DNA from: Cyanobacteria bacterium UBA6984
GTDB taxonomy: Bacteria; Cyanobacteriota; Vampirovibrionia; Gastranaerophilales; Gastranaerophilaceae
DNA length: 22,298 nucleotides
Reading direction: 5' to 3'
Assembly: GCA_002450015.1 (NCBI GenBank)
Contig: DJYG01000026.1
Coordinates: 1 to 22,298, forward strand
Position 1 is the first letter of the stretch. Every line of letters begins with the position of its first letter. Under the pieces are notes generated by a model, which saw nothing but the letters and a program-made list of their open reading frames with translations, was not told the DNA's origin and did not search any database. Both the position numbers and the translations under genes were made by a program. Positions 15,419 to 22,274 of this stretch are shown in pieces.

Positions 15419-16489
15419 TGGAAATAAATGAATTAAAACAACGAATATTAAAAAATAAGGAGTGTCTTTGACGTTGAATCTTTAAAAAAAGAATTAACAG
15501 AAAAAGAAGCAAAACTACAATCTCCAGAGGTTTGGTCAAATCAGGAAATTGCAAGTGAACTTGGACAGCGAACAAGAGAAATAAAAGAAAATCTTGAAAA
15601 AATAAACAGGTGGGAAACCATAATTTCCAATGCGCAAACAGCTTTTGAATTACAAGATGAAGAATTAATTCAAGAGGCAGAAGCTTCTTTAAATGAGCTT
15701 GAAAAAGAATTGGATAAATTTGACGTTCGATTAATGTTATCAGGTGAATATGATGAAGCTGATGCGATGTTAACGGTTAATGCCGGTGCAGGTGGAACAG
15801 ACGCACAAGATTGGGCAGAAATGTTGCTCAGAATGTACACACGTTGGGCAGAAAAACACAACTGGAAAGTAGATTTATTGGATAAATCAGAAGGTGAAGA
15901 AGCCGGAATAAAATCTGCTACAATAAAAATTTCAGGCAAATTTGCATTTGGATATGCGAAAGCCGAAAGAGGAGTTCATAGACTGGTCAGAATTTCACCA
16001 TTTAACGCAAATGGCAAACGTCAAACTAGTTTTGCCAGTTGTGAAGTTTCACCTATTATTGAAGATTATGAAAAAGAAATCAATATTCCTCCTGAAGACA
16101 TAGAACTTGATACAATGCGTTCAGGTGGTGCAGGCGGTCAAAATGTAAATAAAGTCGAAACAGCAGTCAGAATTTTGCATAAACCGACAGGAATTGTCAT
16201 TAAATGTCAGCAAGAGCGTTCACAACTTCAAAACAGAACTATTGCAATGCAAATGCTTGCCGCAAAATTACTTGCCATACGTCAGCAGGAGCATGAAAAA
16301 AAACTTGCTGAACTTAAAGGCGAAAATTTTGATATAAATTTCGGTTCTCAAATTCGTTCTTACGTTTTTCACCCGTATAAAATGGTTAAAGACCACAGAA
16401 CAGGTTTTGAGGTTGGTAATGTTGATGCTGTTATGGACGGTGATTTGGATGGATTTGTAGAAAGTTATTTAAAAGTTAAACGTAAATAG
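15418..16489 (+). CDS. prfB: Peptide chain release factor 2, made by programmed +1 frameshift
   Basis: Two frames join to give a 356-aa protein. The first 17 codons (MEINELKQRILKNKECL) run from the ATG at 15418, which overlaps the rel stop, to CTT TGA at 15466-15471. Skipping one T then opens the second frame (DVESLKKELTEKEAKL) to 16489. RF2 terminates translation at UGA and UAA. The stop-recognition motif SPF is near residues 193-195 (RISPFNANGKRQTSF) and the catalytic GGQ near 239-241 (RSGGAGGQNVNKVETAVR). Both residue spacing and total length are close to E. coli RF2 (365 aa). The second frame has no starting ATG until residue 98, so annotating from that ATG would lose the N-terminal domain. 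Confidence 0.95.
15457..15471 (+). promoter_or_regulatory. prfB programmed +1 frameshift site
   Basis: AAGGAG (15457-15462), three bases, then CTT TGA C (15466-15472). The internal Shine-Dalgarno at three bases from the slippery CUU codon and the in-frame UGA match the classical RF2 autoregulation site: low RF2 makes ribosomes pause at UGA, slip +1 on CUU/UUU and produce full-length RF2. Confidence 0.95.
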
Positions 16490-16532
16490 ATTTAAAAGTT
16501 TTAAAATTATTAAAACAAGAAAGAGGTGTTTT

Positions 16533-16910
16533 ATGAGAGATGATATTAAAGAATACAATGCTGTTGAGACCGTTGCTAAGAAATTTTGTGAAGCTGTAAA
16601 AGCAGGGAAAAGTGAAATAGTTAAACCTTATTTTTATGAAAAAGCTGTATTCTTTGGACAATTAAACGAAGAAACTTATCAATCAGGTTCAATAGAAGAG
16701 TTTTATAAAACTATTGAAACTTTTGGAGCTTGTGGTGATGATTATATTTCAAGAATTGATGTGTTAATGTTAGAAAAAACAATTGCAGTTGTTCAAGTTA
16801 TTGAAGACAACTGGCATGGTTATAAATTCACAGACATTTTGAATTTAAACAAAATAAACGGTGAATGGAAGATTGTAGCTAAAGTATATGATACTCTTGC
16901 TAAATCATAA
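16533..16910 (+). CDS. NTF2/SnoaL-like protein (putative lumazine-binding type)
   Basis: The 125-aa cytosolic protein has the layout of a small NTF2-like alpha+beta barrel: an N-terminal helix (VETVAKKFCEAVKAGKSEIVKPYF), the hinge YEKAVFFGQL, a helix EEFYKTIETFG, and C-terminal strands ending DILNLNKINGEWKIVAKVYDTL. The last motif is characteristic of the lumazine-binding-like NTF2 subfamily. Members bind small hydrophobic ligands or act as isomerases, so no specific activity can be given. An AGAGGTG Shine-Dalgarno lies six bases before the ATG. It follows prfB by 43 bases and may be read from the same promoter. Confidence 0.75.
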   Translation: MRDDIKEYNAVETVAKKFCEAVKAGKSEIVKPYFYEKAVFFGQLNEETYQSGSIEEFYKTIETFGACGDDYISRIDVLMLEKTIAVVQVIEDNWHGYKFTDILNLNKINGEWKIVAKVYDTLAKS

Positions 16911-16918
16911 TTTCTACG

Positions 16919-16960
16919 TTTTATAACAGTAATTTGTTATTTCAAATTACTGTTATAAAA
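16919..16960. terminator. Perfect 18-bp hairpin between convergent genes
   Basis: TTTTATAACAGTAATTTG (16919-16936) and its exact complement (16943-16960) enclose a six-base loop. The A/T-rich ends supply TTTT on both strands, so it probably ends both the prfB-NTF2 transcript and the hydrolase operon. The right arm and loop include the stop codon (16937-16939) and final codons of the hydrolase gene. Confidence 0.7.
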
Positions 16961-17962
16961 GTTTTCAATTTTGTCAAACGGAATAGCGTTTTTATCTCCA
17001 CCGTCATATAAATCAACGTGGTTTGCACCTTTTACTATAAATAATTCTTTGTTGTCACCTTTTAATTTTTTGAAAGCATCTTCACCAAAGTATCTTGAGT
17101 GTGCATTTTCTCCATGAATAACTAATACCGGAGTTCTGATTTCTGATGAATATTGCAAAATCGGTTGATTTATTAATGACAAAGACGAAGTCATATTCCA
17201 TTTGCCGTTTGAATTGATTGAGCGAGTGTGAAAACCTCTTTTTGTTTTATAGTATCCCCAATAATCTTTTACAAATTGGGGTTCGTTTCCTGTTAATTTT
17301 TCAGGCAGACCTTCTGCACCCTCATATTTATTACTTTTAAAATCTTCTGTTCTTTGTTTATTGAGTTTTTGCTTCATTTCATATCTTGCATTTTCATCTA
17401 CCGAATCATTATATCCACGAGCAGAAACTCTTGTCATATCATACATTGTAACGGCAGTTGTTGCCTTAATCCTTGTATCAATTGCAGCGGCATTTATTGC
17501 AAAACCTCCAAAGCCGCAAATCCCTAGAATACCTATTTTATTTTCATCAACATTTTTGTAATTACTCAAAAAATCAACCGCAGCGGAAAAATCTTCCGTA
17601 TTTATATCAGGACTTGCCACATGTCTTGGAGTCCCTGAACTTTCGCCTGTATAACTTGGGTCGAATGCAAGAGTAATAAAACCACGTTCTGCCAAAGTTT
17701 GGGCATAAAGTCCAGATGATTGTTCTTTTACAGCACCAAAAGGACCTGAAATTGCTATTGCAGGAAGTTTTTTGTTTATATTTTTAGGAGAATATAAATC
17801 TCCTACAAGTGTTATTCCAAATCTATTTTTAAATTCAACTTTTTGAACATTTACCTTATCTGATTTTGGAAATGTTTTATCCCACGTTTTAGCATTAGCA
17901 ATATTTGAGCCTCCGATAATTAACAAAAATGTAAATAAACCTAATAAAAATTTTTTAATCAT
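16937..17962 (-). CDS. Exported alpha/beta hydrolase, dienelactone-hydrolase-like
   Basis: The 341-aa protein starts with a Sec signal peptide (MIKKFLLGLFTFLLIIGGSNIANA, cut near residue 24), so it acts in the periplasm or outside. The rest is an alpha/beta hydrolase: a strand-loop ISGPFGAVKEQSS for the oxyanion region, AFDPSYTGESSG, the nucleophile elbow GILGICGFGG and the C-terminal GANHVDLYDG with the catalytic His. The elbow nucleophile is Cys149, not Ser, as in dienelactone hydrolases. The substrate is unknown. It is the last gene of a three-gene operon and overlaps the preceding hydrolase gene by eight bases. AAGGAG lies six bases before the ATG. The two hydrolases are clearly related and differ mainly in export. 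Confidence 0.85.
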   Translation of the reverse strand: MIKKFLLGLFTFLLIIGGSNIANAKTWDKTFPKSDKVNVQKVEFKNRFGITLVGDLYSPKNINKKLPAIAISGPFGAVKEQSSGLYAQTLAERGFITLAFDPSYTGESSGTPRHVASPDINTEDFSAAVDFLSNYKNVDENKIGILGICGFGGFAINAAAIDTRIKATTAVTMYDMTRVSARGYNDSVDENARYEMKQKLNKQRTEDFKSNKYEGAEGLPEKLTGNEPQFVKDYWGYYKTKRGFHTRSINSNGKWNMTSSLSLINQPILQYSSEIRTPVLVIHGENAHSRYFGEDAFKKLKGDNKELFIVKGANHVDLYDGGDKNAIPFDKIENFYNSNLK

Positions 17963-18902
17963 TTTTCACTCCTTTATCAAAAAATTCTGTCAATTTATGG
18001 ACTACTTGATTTACAAATTCAGGTTTGTCATATAAATCAACATGGGTTGCATTTTCTATTGTAAAGATTTCTTTTGGAGCATTAGCTCTTTTATAAGCAT
18101 CTTCCGTAAAATATAATGTATCAGCTTTGCTTCCGACAATAAATAATAATGGTCTTGGAGATACTGTATTTATGTATTGAAAAGCGTCCCAAGCCGCAAG
18201 TTTATCATTGCTTGAAACCAAATATTTATTAACTGATGTCGGATATGAACAACGTTCTGTTCTATAATATTCATAGGCTTCTTTTTGAATAACAGAAGTA
18301 TTTTCATCTATATATTTTTCTGATTTTGGAACGTAATTCCAATATAAAGGTTCTTCTCCTTTTGCTTCTTTAGTACGTGCTTCAGCCACTTCTTTTAATA
18401 ACTTTTGCATAAAGTTTTCAATATTGACACCCGGAAAACCAAATCTAGCACTATGTCCCGTATTCCATGTACTTATTCCTGCTGCCGCTTTAATTCTTAA
18501 ATCGGTTTGAATTGCATTCATTGTATAACCTGCTCCGGCACAAATCCCCATAGCACCGATTTTATTTTCATCAACATAATTAAGTGAAACAAGAAAATCA
18601 ATGGCACTTCTTATATCTTCAACTCTTGAAGTGGGATCTTCTAAATATCGTGGTAGTCCTTCACTTTCACCTTGATGACTTGCATCAAATGCCAAAGTTA
18701 TATAACCGTTTTTTGCTAAATTCCAAGCATAAAGAGATGAACATTGTTCTTTTACTCCACCGCCCGGATGTGTAACTACTATTGCAGGGTATCTGTTTTT
18801 TTCGTCAAAATTATCGGGCAGAAACAATAGTCCTGCTATATTCAATCCTAATTTTTTGAATGTAACTTTTTTACCTTCTTTGTAATGTGTTTCGTATAAC
18901 AT
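17955..18902 (-). CDS. Cytosolic alpha/beta hydrolase, dienelactone-hydrolase-like
   Basis: I start this 315-aa protein at the ATG at 18902 (MLYETHYKEGKK), because GAGG sits nine bases upstream. A longer reading from a TTG at 18917 would swallow that ribosome site and overlap the upstream gene. Landmarks parallel the exported neighbour: VVTHPGGGVKEQCSS, AFDASHQGES, elbow GAMGICAGAGY with Cys121 as the likely nucleophile, and NATHVDLYD with the catalytic His near the end. There is no signal peptide. It lies four bases after the acetyltransferase stop and overlaps the next gene by eight bases, so the three are one operon. Family relatives of the YcjY/FrsA-like group are annotated only broadly, and the substrate is unknown. 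Confidence 0.85.
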   Translation of the reverse strand: MLYETHYKEGKKVTFKKLGLNIAGLLFLPDNFDEKNRYPAIVVTHPGGGVKEQCSSLYAWNLAKNGYITLAFDASHQGESEGLPRYLEDPTSRVEDIRSAIDFLVSLNYVDENKIGAMGICAGAGYTMNAIQTDLRIKAAAGISTWNTGHSARFGFPGVNIENFMQKLLKEVAEARTKEAKGEEPLYWNYVPKSEKYIDENTSVIQKEAYEYYRTERCSYPTSVNKYLVSSNDKLAAWDAFQYINTVSPRPLLFIVGSKADTLYFTEDAYKRANAPKEIFTIENATHVDLYDKPEFVNQVVHKLTEFFDKGVKND

Positions 18903-18906
18903 AATT

Positions 18907-19497
18907 CTATACCTCAATTTCTTTTATTACTTTTGCAGGATTTCCGACTGCAATTGTGTTAGCGGGGATTGATTTTGTTACAACGCTTCCTGCGCCGATT
19001 ATTGCACCGTCACCAATAGTTACCCCGGGTAAAATCGTACAGTCTGAACCTATCCAAACATTTTTGCCGATTTTAACAGGACTTGGAGTTAGATTTTGTC
19101 TTTTTGAAGGATTAAAATCGTGGTTTAAAGTTGCGATTGTTGTATTATGTCCGATTAAAGCCCCATCTCCGATTTCAATACCTCCTTGATCTTGAAAGCG
19201 ACAGCAAGCATTTATAAATACATTTTTTCCTACCTTTATATTTATCCCGCAGTCTGTATAAAAAGGTGGGAACATACCAAAGGTTTCAGGCACTTCACTT
19301 TGCGTGAGTTTTTTGAAAATTTCTCTTATTTCTTCTGGTGTATGATATTTATTATTCAATTCAGTCGTTATTTTTAAAGCATTTTGACTGAATATATGAA
19401 ATGATTTAAATAACTCAGAACCTAATTCCACATAAGTTCTGTTTGCCATCAAATCTCGAAAATTTTGTACTGTAATTTCATTTTTCATAGTTTGCAT
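18907..19497 (-). CDS. Sugar O-acetyltransferase, maltose/galactoside acetyltransferase type
   Basis: The 196-aa hexapeptide-repeat enzyme should use acetyl-CoA to O-acetylate a sugar or similar hydroxyl. An N-terminal helical cap (1-75, including the FPPFYTDCG entry common to Maa/LacA) precedes the left-handed beta helix: IGDGALIGHNTTIATLNHD, IGKNVWIGSDCTILPGVTIGDGAIIGAGSVV and the ending NTIAVGNPAKVIKEI. His126 in TLNHD corresponds to the catalytic His of LacA-type enzymes. The start at 19497 has AAAGGA eight bases upstream. First gene of the hydrolase operon and divergent from the LysR-type regulator, which is therefore its probable controller. The acceptor is not known; in such operons acetylation is often a detoxifying step. 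Confidence 0.88.
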   Translation of the reverse strand: MQTMKNEITVQNFRDLMANRTYVELGSELFKSFHIFSQNALKITTELNNKYHTPEEIREIFKKLTQSEVPETFGMFPPFYTDCGINIKVGKNVFINACCRFQDQGGIEIGDGALIGHNTTIATLNHDFNPSKRQNLTPSPVKIGKNVWIGSDCTILPGVTIGDGAIIGAGSVVTKSIPANTIAVGNPAKVIKEIEV

Positions 19498-19574
19498 TGA
19501 TTTGTCCTTTGTTTATTTTTTTATTATTTAGCATATTTTTTAAAATAGCAAATACTTATATTGTATAATGAGAT

Positions 19575-19607
19575 ATGCTTGACAGGCATTAAATAATAAT
19601 ATATTAT
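19575..19607 (+). promoter_or_regulatory. LysR box overlapping the lysR-type gene promoter
   Basis: ATGC-N7-GCAT (19575-19589) is a T-N11-A palindrome, the standard LysR-family binding motif. It overlaps TTGACA (19579-19584), which with a 17-bp spacer and TATTAT (19602-19607) forms a promoter reading into the regulator gene, six bases before its ATG. The box lies between the divergent genes, so it can serve autorepression and activation of the operon on the other strand. A second possible TATAAT is at 19564-19569. Confidence 0.7.
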
Positions 19608-19613
19608 AATTTT

Positions 19614-20516
19614 ATGGAAATAAGGGTTTTAAGGTATTTTTTAGCTGTTGCAAAAGAGGGCAGTATTACAAAGGCTGCTAATTTTCTTCATTTAACGCAG
19701 CCCACATTATCAAGACAATTACAAGACCTCGAGCGTAAACTCGGGCAAAAACTTTTATTAAGAGGTCAACATAGTGTGTCTTTAACTCCGGAAGGTCATA
19801 TTTTAAGGAAAAGAGCAGAGGAAATTATTGATATGATTGATAAAACAGAACAAGAATTTCGCTCTATAAAAGATGTTATAGCAGGAACAGTATATATCGG
19901 AAGTGGTGAAAGTCATACTATAAGACTAATAACTGATATTATAAAAGAGGTTCAAACACAACACCATGAAATTAAATTTGATTTAGTAAGCGGGAACGCA
20001 GAGGATTTAATAGAAAAATTAGATAAAGGGTTATTAGATTTTGCAGTATTAATTGAGCCTATTGATATTTCAAAATATGATTATTTGACTCTCCCTGAAA
20101 AAGACAGATGGGGTGTTGTTATGAGAAAAGATTCTCCGCTTGCCAAACTAGATATTATAAAATACGATGACTTAAAGGATTTACCGCTTATATTTTCTAA
20201 GCAAGTAAAAAGACAAAATCCTTCAGACAGCGATTTTATGAGATGGTTTAATGGTAGTTTTGATAACTTTAATATTGCTGCAACCTACAATCTTATTTAT
20301 AATGCGGGGTTAATGGCAGAATCAGGTATCGGCTATGTTGTAGGACTTGATAAACTTTTAAATACAATGAATAATTCAAATTTAACATTCCGCCCTTTAT
20401 ATCCGACATTGGAATCGAGATTAAATATTGTATGGAAAAAGGGGCAAATATTTTCTAAGCCGGCAAATTTGTTTTTAGAAAAACTCAAAAAATATATTTG
20501 TAATTTTCCGTATTAA
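19614..20516 (+). CDS. LysR-family transcriptional regulator
   Basis: The 300-aa protein has the family layout: winged HTH at 1-60 (MEIRVLRYFLAVAKEGSITKAANFLHLTQPTLSRQLQDLERKLGQ), a linker helix to about 88, and the two-lobed effector-binding domain from residue 91 (GTVYIGSGESHTIRLITDII) to the C terminus. The N-terminal form FLHLTQPTLSRQLQDLE is textbook LysR. The ligand is unknown; the divergent operon suggests a substrate or product of the acetyltransferase and hydrolases. No Shine-Dalgarno is present in the 25 bases before the ATG and the -10 box is six bases away, so the mRNA is predicted leaderless. LysR regulators normally bind as tetramers at T-N11-A sites such as the one upstream. 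Confidence 0.93.
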   Translation: MEIRVLRYFLAVAKEGSITKAANFLHLTQPTLSRQLQDLERKLGQKLLLRGQHSVSLTPEGHILRKRAEEIIDMIDKTEQEFRSIKDVIAGTVYIGSGESHTIRLITDIIKEVQTQHHEIKFDLVSGNAEDLIEKLDKGLLDFAVLIEPIDISKYDYLTLPEKDRWGVVMRKDSPLAKLDIIKYDDLKDLPLIFSKQVKRQNPSDSDFMRWFNGSFDNFNIAATYNLIYNAGLMAESGIGYVVGLDKLLNTMNNSNLTFRPLYPTLESRLNIVWKKGQIFSKPANLFLEKLKKYICNFPY

Positions 20517-20589
20517 ATTTTAGTTAACTTCATATAAATTATGAAAAATCATATCTTTTGACCGTCGGTGTTGAGTACCTTCCACATAC

Positions 20590-20616
20590 AAAAAAGAGTT
20601 CATTTAGAACTCTTTT
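20590..20616 (-). terminator. Intrinsic terminator
   Basis: AAAAGAGTTC (20592-20601) and GAACTCTTTT (20607-20616) pair perfectly over 10 bp with a 5-base loop. On - the stem is followed by T's (20595-20590). It lies just downstream of the tRNA-derived element when read on -, as a tRNA terminator would; it may also stop lysR transcripts on +. The remaining bases of 20517-20589 show no gene. Confidence 0.8.
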
Positions 20617-20619
20617 ATA

Positions 20620-20710
20620 AAATCACGCGTGGAGACTCTGCCGAGCAAACAATCCTGTGAATTGTTTGCGAGAGGTAGAACCCCCGACCTTTTGGTTCGT
20701 AGTTACCAAA
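20620..20710 (-). repeat. tRNA-Arg(ACG) 3' fragment carrying a hairpin element, likely attachment-site scar
   Basis: Read on -, plus 20702-20678 gives CTACGAACCAAAAGGTCGG plus GGGTTC, the anticodon loop (ACG), anticodon-stem 3' side, variable loop and T-stem/T-loop start of tRNA-Arg. TTTGG (20710-20706) could supply the 5' side of the anticodon stem, but three extra bases (TAA) separate it from the loop and no tRNA 5' half follows. After TTC the sequence departs from a T-arm into a hairpin element: GCAAACAAT (20645-20653) / ATTGTTTGC (20661-20669), with GAGAGG (20670-20675) and ACTCTGCCGA (20635-20644) flanks. TCCACGC (acceptor-like) and a terminator follow. No intact tRNA is formed. The same sequence reappears at the window's right edge. 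Confidence 0.7.
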
Positions 20711-20800
20711 TCCATTTTTTGCCATTTTTAATAATCTGCTGTAATTGTTTATTATATATAGTTTCAGCTTTCCTATGTTTTGTAATTTTTAGTAATTTTT

Positions 20801-20847
20801 GTTGAATTTTGTTGAACTTTTATAAAAAAGTTGAACTTTTGTTGAAC
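20801..20847. repeat. Four GTTGAA(C) motifs and a small hairpin
   Basis: GTTGAA begins at 20801, 20811, 20830 and 20841, mostly as GTTGAAC with T-rich spacers. AACTTTT and AAAAGTT within them form a short hairpin. The block lies just beyond the 3' end of the ATPase gene. Together with the terminator and tRNA-derived element, this accounts for the gene-free stretch 20517-20883. The role is unknown; a weak terminator for the ATPase gene or a recombinase site are possibilities. Confidence 0.45.
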
Positions 20848-20883
20848 TATTTTTGATAAAAATTTTATATCAATATTATCACA

Positions 20884-22092
20884 TTAAATATATCCGACAG
20901 GTATCATATTTACATTTTCTGTAATAGGATAATCGTCTTTTGAAAGACAAATTACAGCACCTTCACCCATTCTATCCTCAGGAATAACAGAAAAATGTTT
21001 TATAGCTTTCTTATCAGGGTTTGTTGATTTTTTAATTTCTATAGGATATAATTTACCATCTTGCTCTATAATAAGATCTATTTCTCGCTTTTCCTTATCT
21101 CTGTAATAATAAATATTAGGTTCTTTTATATTATGATTATAACTTTTTATAATTTCAGACACTACAAAAGTTTCAAAAAAGGCACCATTCATTGCACCAT
21201 TTTCTAAAACTTGAGGATTCGCCCAACGAGATAAAAATGCACAAAGACCAGTATCTAAAAAATACATTTTAGGTGTTTTAACTATTCTTTTATTCAGATT
21301 CTTAAAGTAAGGTTGTAACAGATATATTATATTAGACGAAACCAATATTGAAACCCAAGATTTTATGGTCATTACAGTAACACCAACTTCATTTGCAATA
21401 TCGGTATAATTTAACATTTGACCTGTTCTTGCTGCTAAAATTTTTAAGAAGTTTACAAAATCCATTTCGTTTTTTACAGCATTTAAATCTTTTATATCTC
21501 TTTCTATATATGTTTGTAAGTATGATTTATAAAAAGTTTCCCAATTCTTATTTTTATCTGCATTTAATTCTGGATATGAACCTTGCCAAATAATATTATA
21601 CAAATCCGTAACTTCATATTGTTTAGCACTTTTTCTTGCTTTTTCAATAAAATCTTTGGTTGGCATAAATGGTATTTGAGGAGTATTATCCAATTCTTTT
21701 AAAGATAAACCTTTTAAGTCAATAATTGCAACACGACCAGCAAGTGATTCCGTAACATTTTTCATCATATGGAATTGCTGTGAACCTGTAAGCCAGTATT
21801 TGCCTTTTTCATCAGAATTATCTACATTCATTTTTATATATGATAATAATTTAGGTGCATATTGAATTTCATCAATTATTAATGGTGCTTTATGCTTTTG
21901 CAAAAACATTTCAGGCTCTTTAATAGCCATTTCTCTTTCAATATAATCATCCAATGTAACGTAATGTCTATTTTCATCACAATGTTTTAATAAGGTACTT
22001 TTACCTACTTGCCTTGCTCCTGTAATAAGCAACACTTTAAATTGTGTATTTAATTTCTTTATTCCTTCTTCAAGAGTTCTTTTGATATACAT
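20884..22092 (-). CDS. AAA-type ATPase with DUF4143 domain
   Basis: The 402-aa protein belongs to the AAA_14/DUF4143 family of ATPases often found singly in accessory DNA. Walker A is GARQVGKST (25-33), Walker B is LIIDEIQ (71-77, Asp74-Glu75), and WLTGSQQF (sensor-1-like) follows near 100. A middle helical/winged-helix portion (GQMLNYTDIANEVGVTVMTIKSWVSIL) and the DUF4143 C-terminal half (KTPKMYFLDTGLCAFLSRW) come next. The C terminus has REIDLIIEQDGKLYPIEIKKS, a PD-(D/E)xK nuclease-like arrangement (Asp, Glu-x-Lys). The role of the family is not settled; DNA- or defence-related functions have been suggested. GAGG four bases before the ATG is the ribosome site. The gene is alone between two copies of a tRNA-derived element, so it is probably carried cargo. 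Confidence 0.88.
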   Translation of the reverse strand: MYIKRTLEEGIKKLNTQFKVLLITGARQVGKSTLLKHCDENRHYVTLDDYIEREMAIKEPEMFLQKHKAPLIIDEIQYAPKLLSYIKMNVDNSDEKGKYWLTGSQQFHMMKNVTESLAGRVAIIDLKGLSLKELDNTPQIPFMPTKDFIEKARKSAKQYEVTDLYNIIWQGSYPELNADKNKNWETFYKSYLQTYIERDIKDLNAVKNEMDFVNFLKILAARTGQMLNYTDIANEVGVTVMTIKSWVSILVSSNIIYLLQPYFKNLNKRIVKTPKMYFLDTGLCAFLSRWANPQVLENGAMNGAFFETFVVSEIIKSYNHNIKEPNIYYYRDKEKREIDLIIEQDGKLYPIEIKKSTNPDKKAIKHFSVIPEDRMGEGAVICLSKDDYPITENVNMIPVGYI

Positions 22093-22098
22093 AAAACC

Positions 22099-22133
22099 TC
22101 GACTAATTTATAGTATGAATATATAATAGTCGA
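22099..22133. promoter_or_regulatory. Inverted repeat at the ATPase promoter, candidate operator
   Basis: TCGACTA (22099-22105) and TAGTCGA (22127-22133) are a perfect 7-bp inverted repeat separated by 21 AT-rich bases. On the minus strand these bases contain TATAAA- and TATTAT-like boxes 10-40 bases before the ATPase start, so a repressor bound here would cover the promoter. Autoregulation by the product is a guess. Confidence 0.45.
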
Positions 22134-22230
22134 ATATTGGCTAAAAGTCAAATTTATTAATATTCTAGATTATCCGAATCAAGTTCATAATCATCATAAT
22201 TATCAAAATTACACAAATATTACACAAAAG

Positions 22231-22266
22231 ATAAAAAATAGGGTTTTAGCCATTTGCTGAAACCCT
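22231..22266 (-). terminator. Intrinsic terminator for a minus-strand RNA entering from the right
   Basis: AGGGTTTTAGC (22240-22250) and GCTGAAACCCT (22256-22266) pair over 11 bp with one G·U pair and a CATTT loop. On - the stem is followed by six T's (22239-22232 region). It lies directly downstream of the tRNA-like 3' end at the right edge, as the terminator of a tRNA on - would. Confidence 0.75.
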
Positions 22267-22274
22267 TTATTTAT

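Noticed and set aside
15469..15471. Reassigned UGA codon or a pseudogene in prfB
   Set aside because: The UGA is in the exact context of the RF2 programmed frameshift and the shifted frame gives a complete RF2 with SPF and GGQ motifs.
15710..16489. A truncated RF2-like protein starting at the ATG at 15710
   Set aside because: The same frame is open and homologous to RF2 upstream as far as the frameshift site, so this ATG is an internal Met (about residue 98).
18903..18917. An N-terminal extension of the cytosolic hydrolase from a TTG at 18917
   Set aside because: It would include the GAGG ribosome site and overlap the acetyltransferase gene; the ATG at 18902 is placed correctly after that site.
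20620..20710. A functional tRNA-Arg gene on the minus strand
   Set aside because: The 5' acceptor strand and D-arm are missing, the anticodon loop has three extra bases and the T-arm is interrupted, so it cannot fold as a tRNA.
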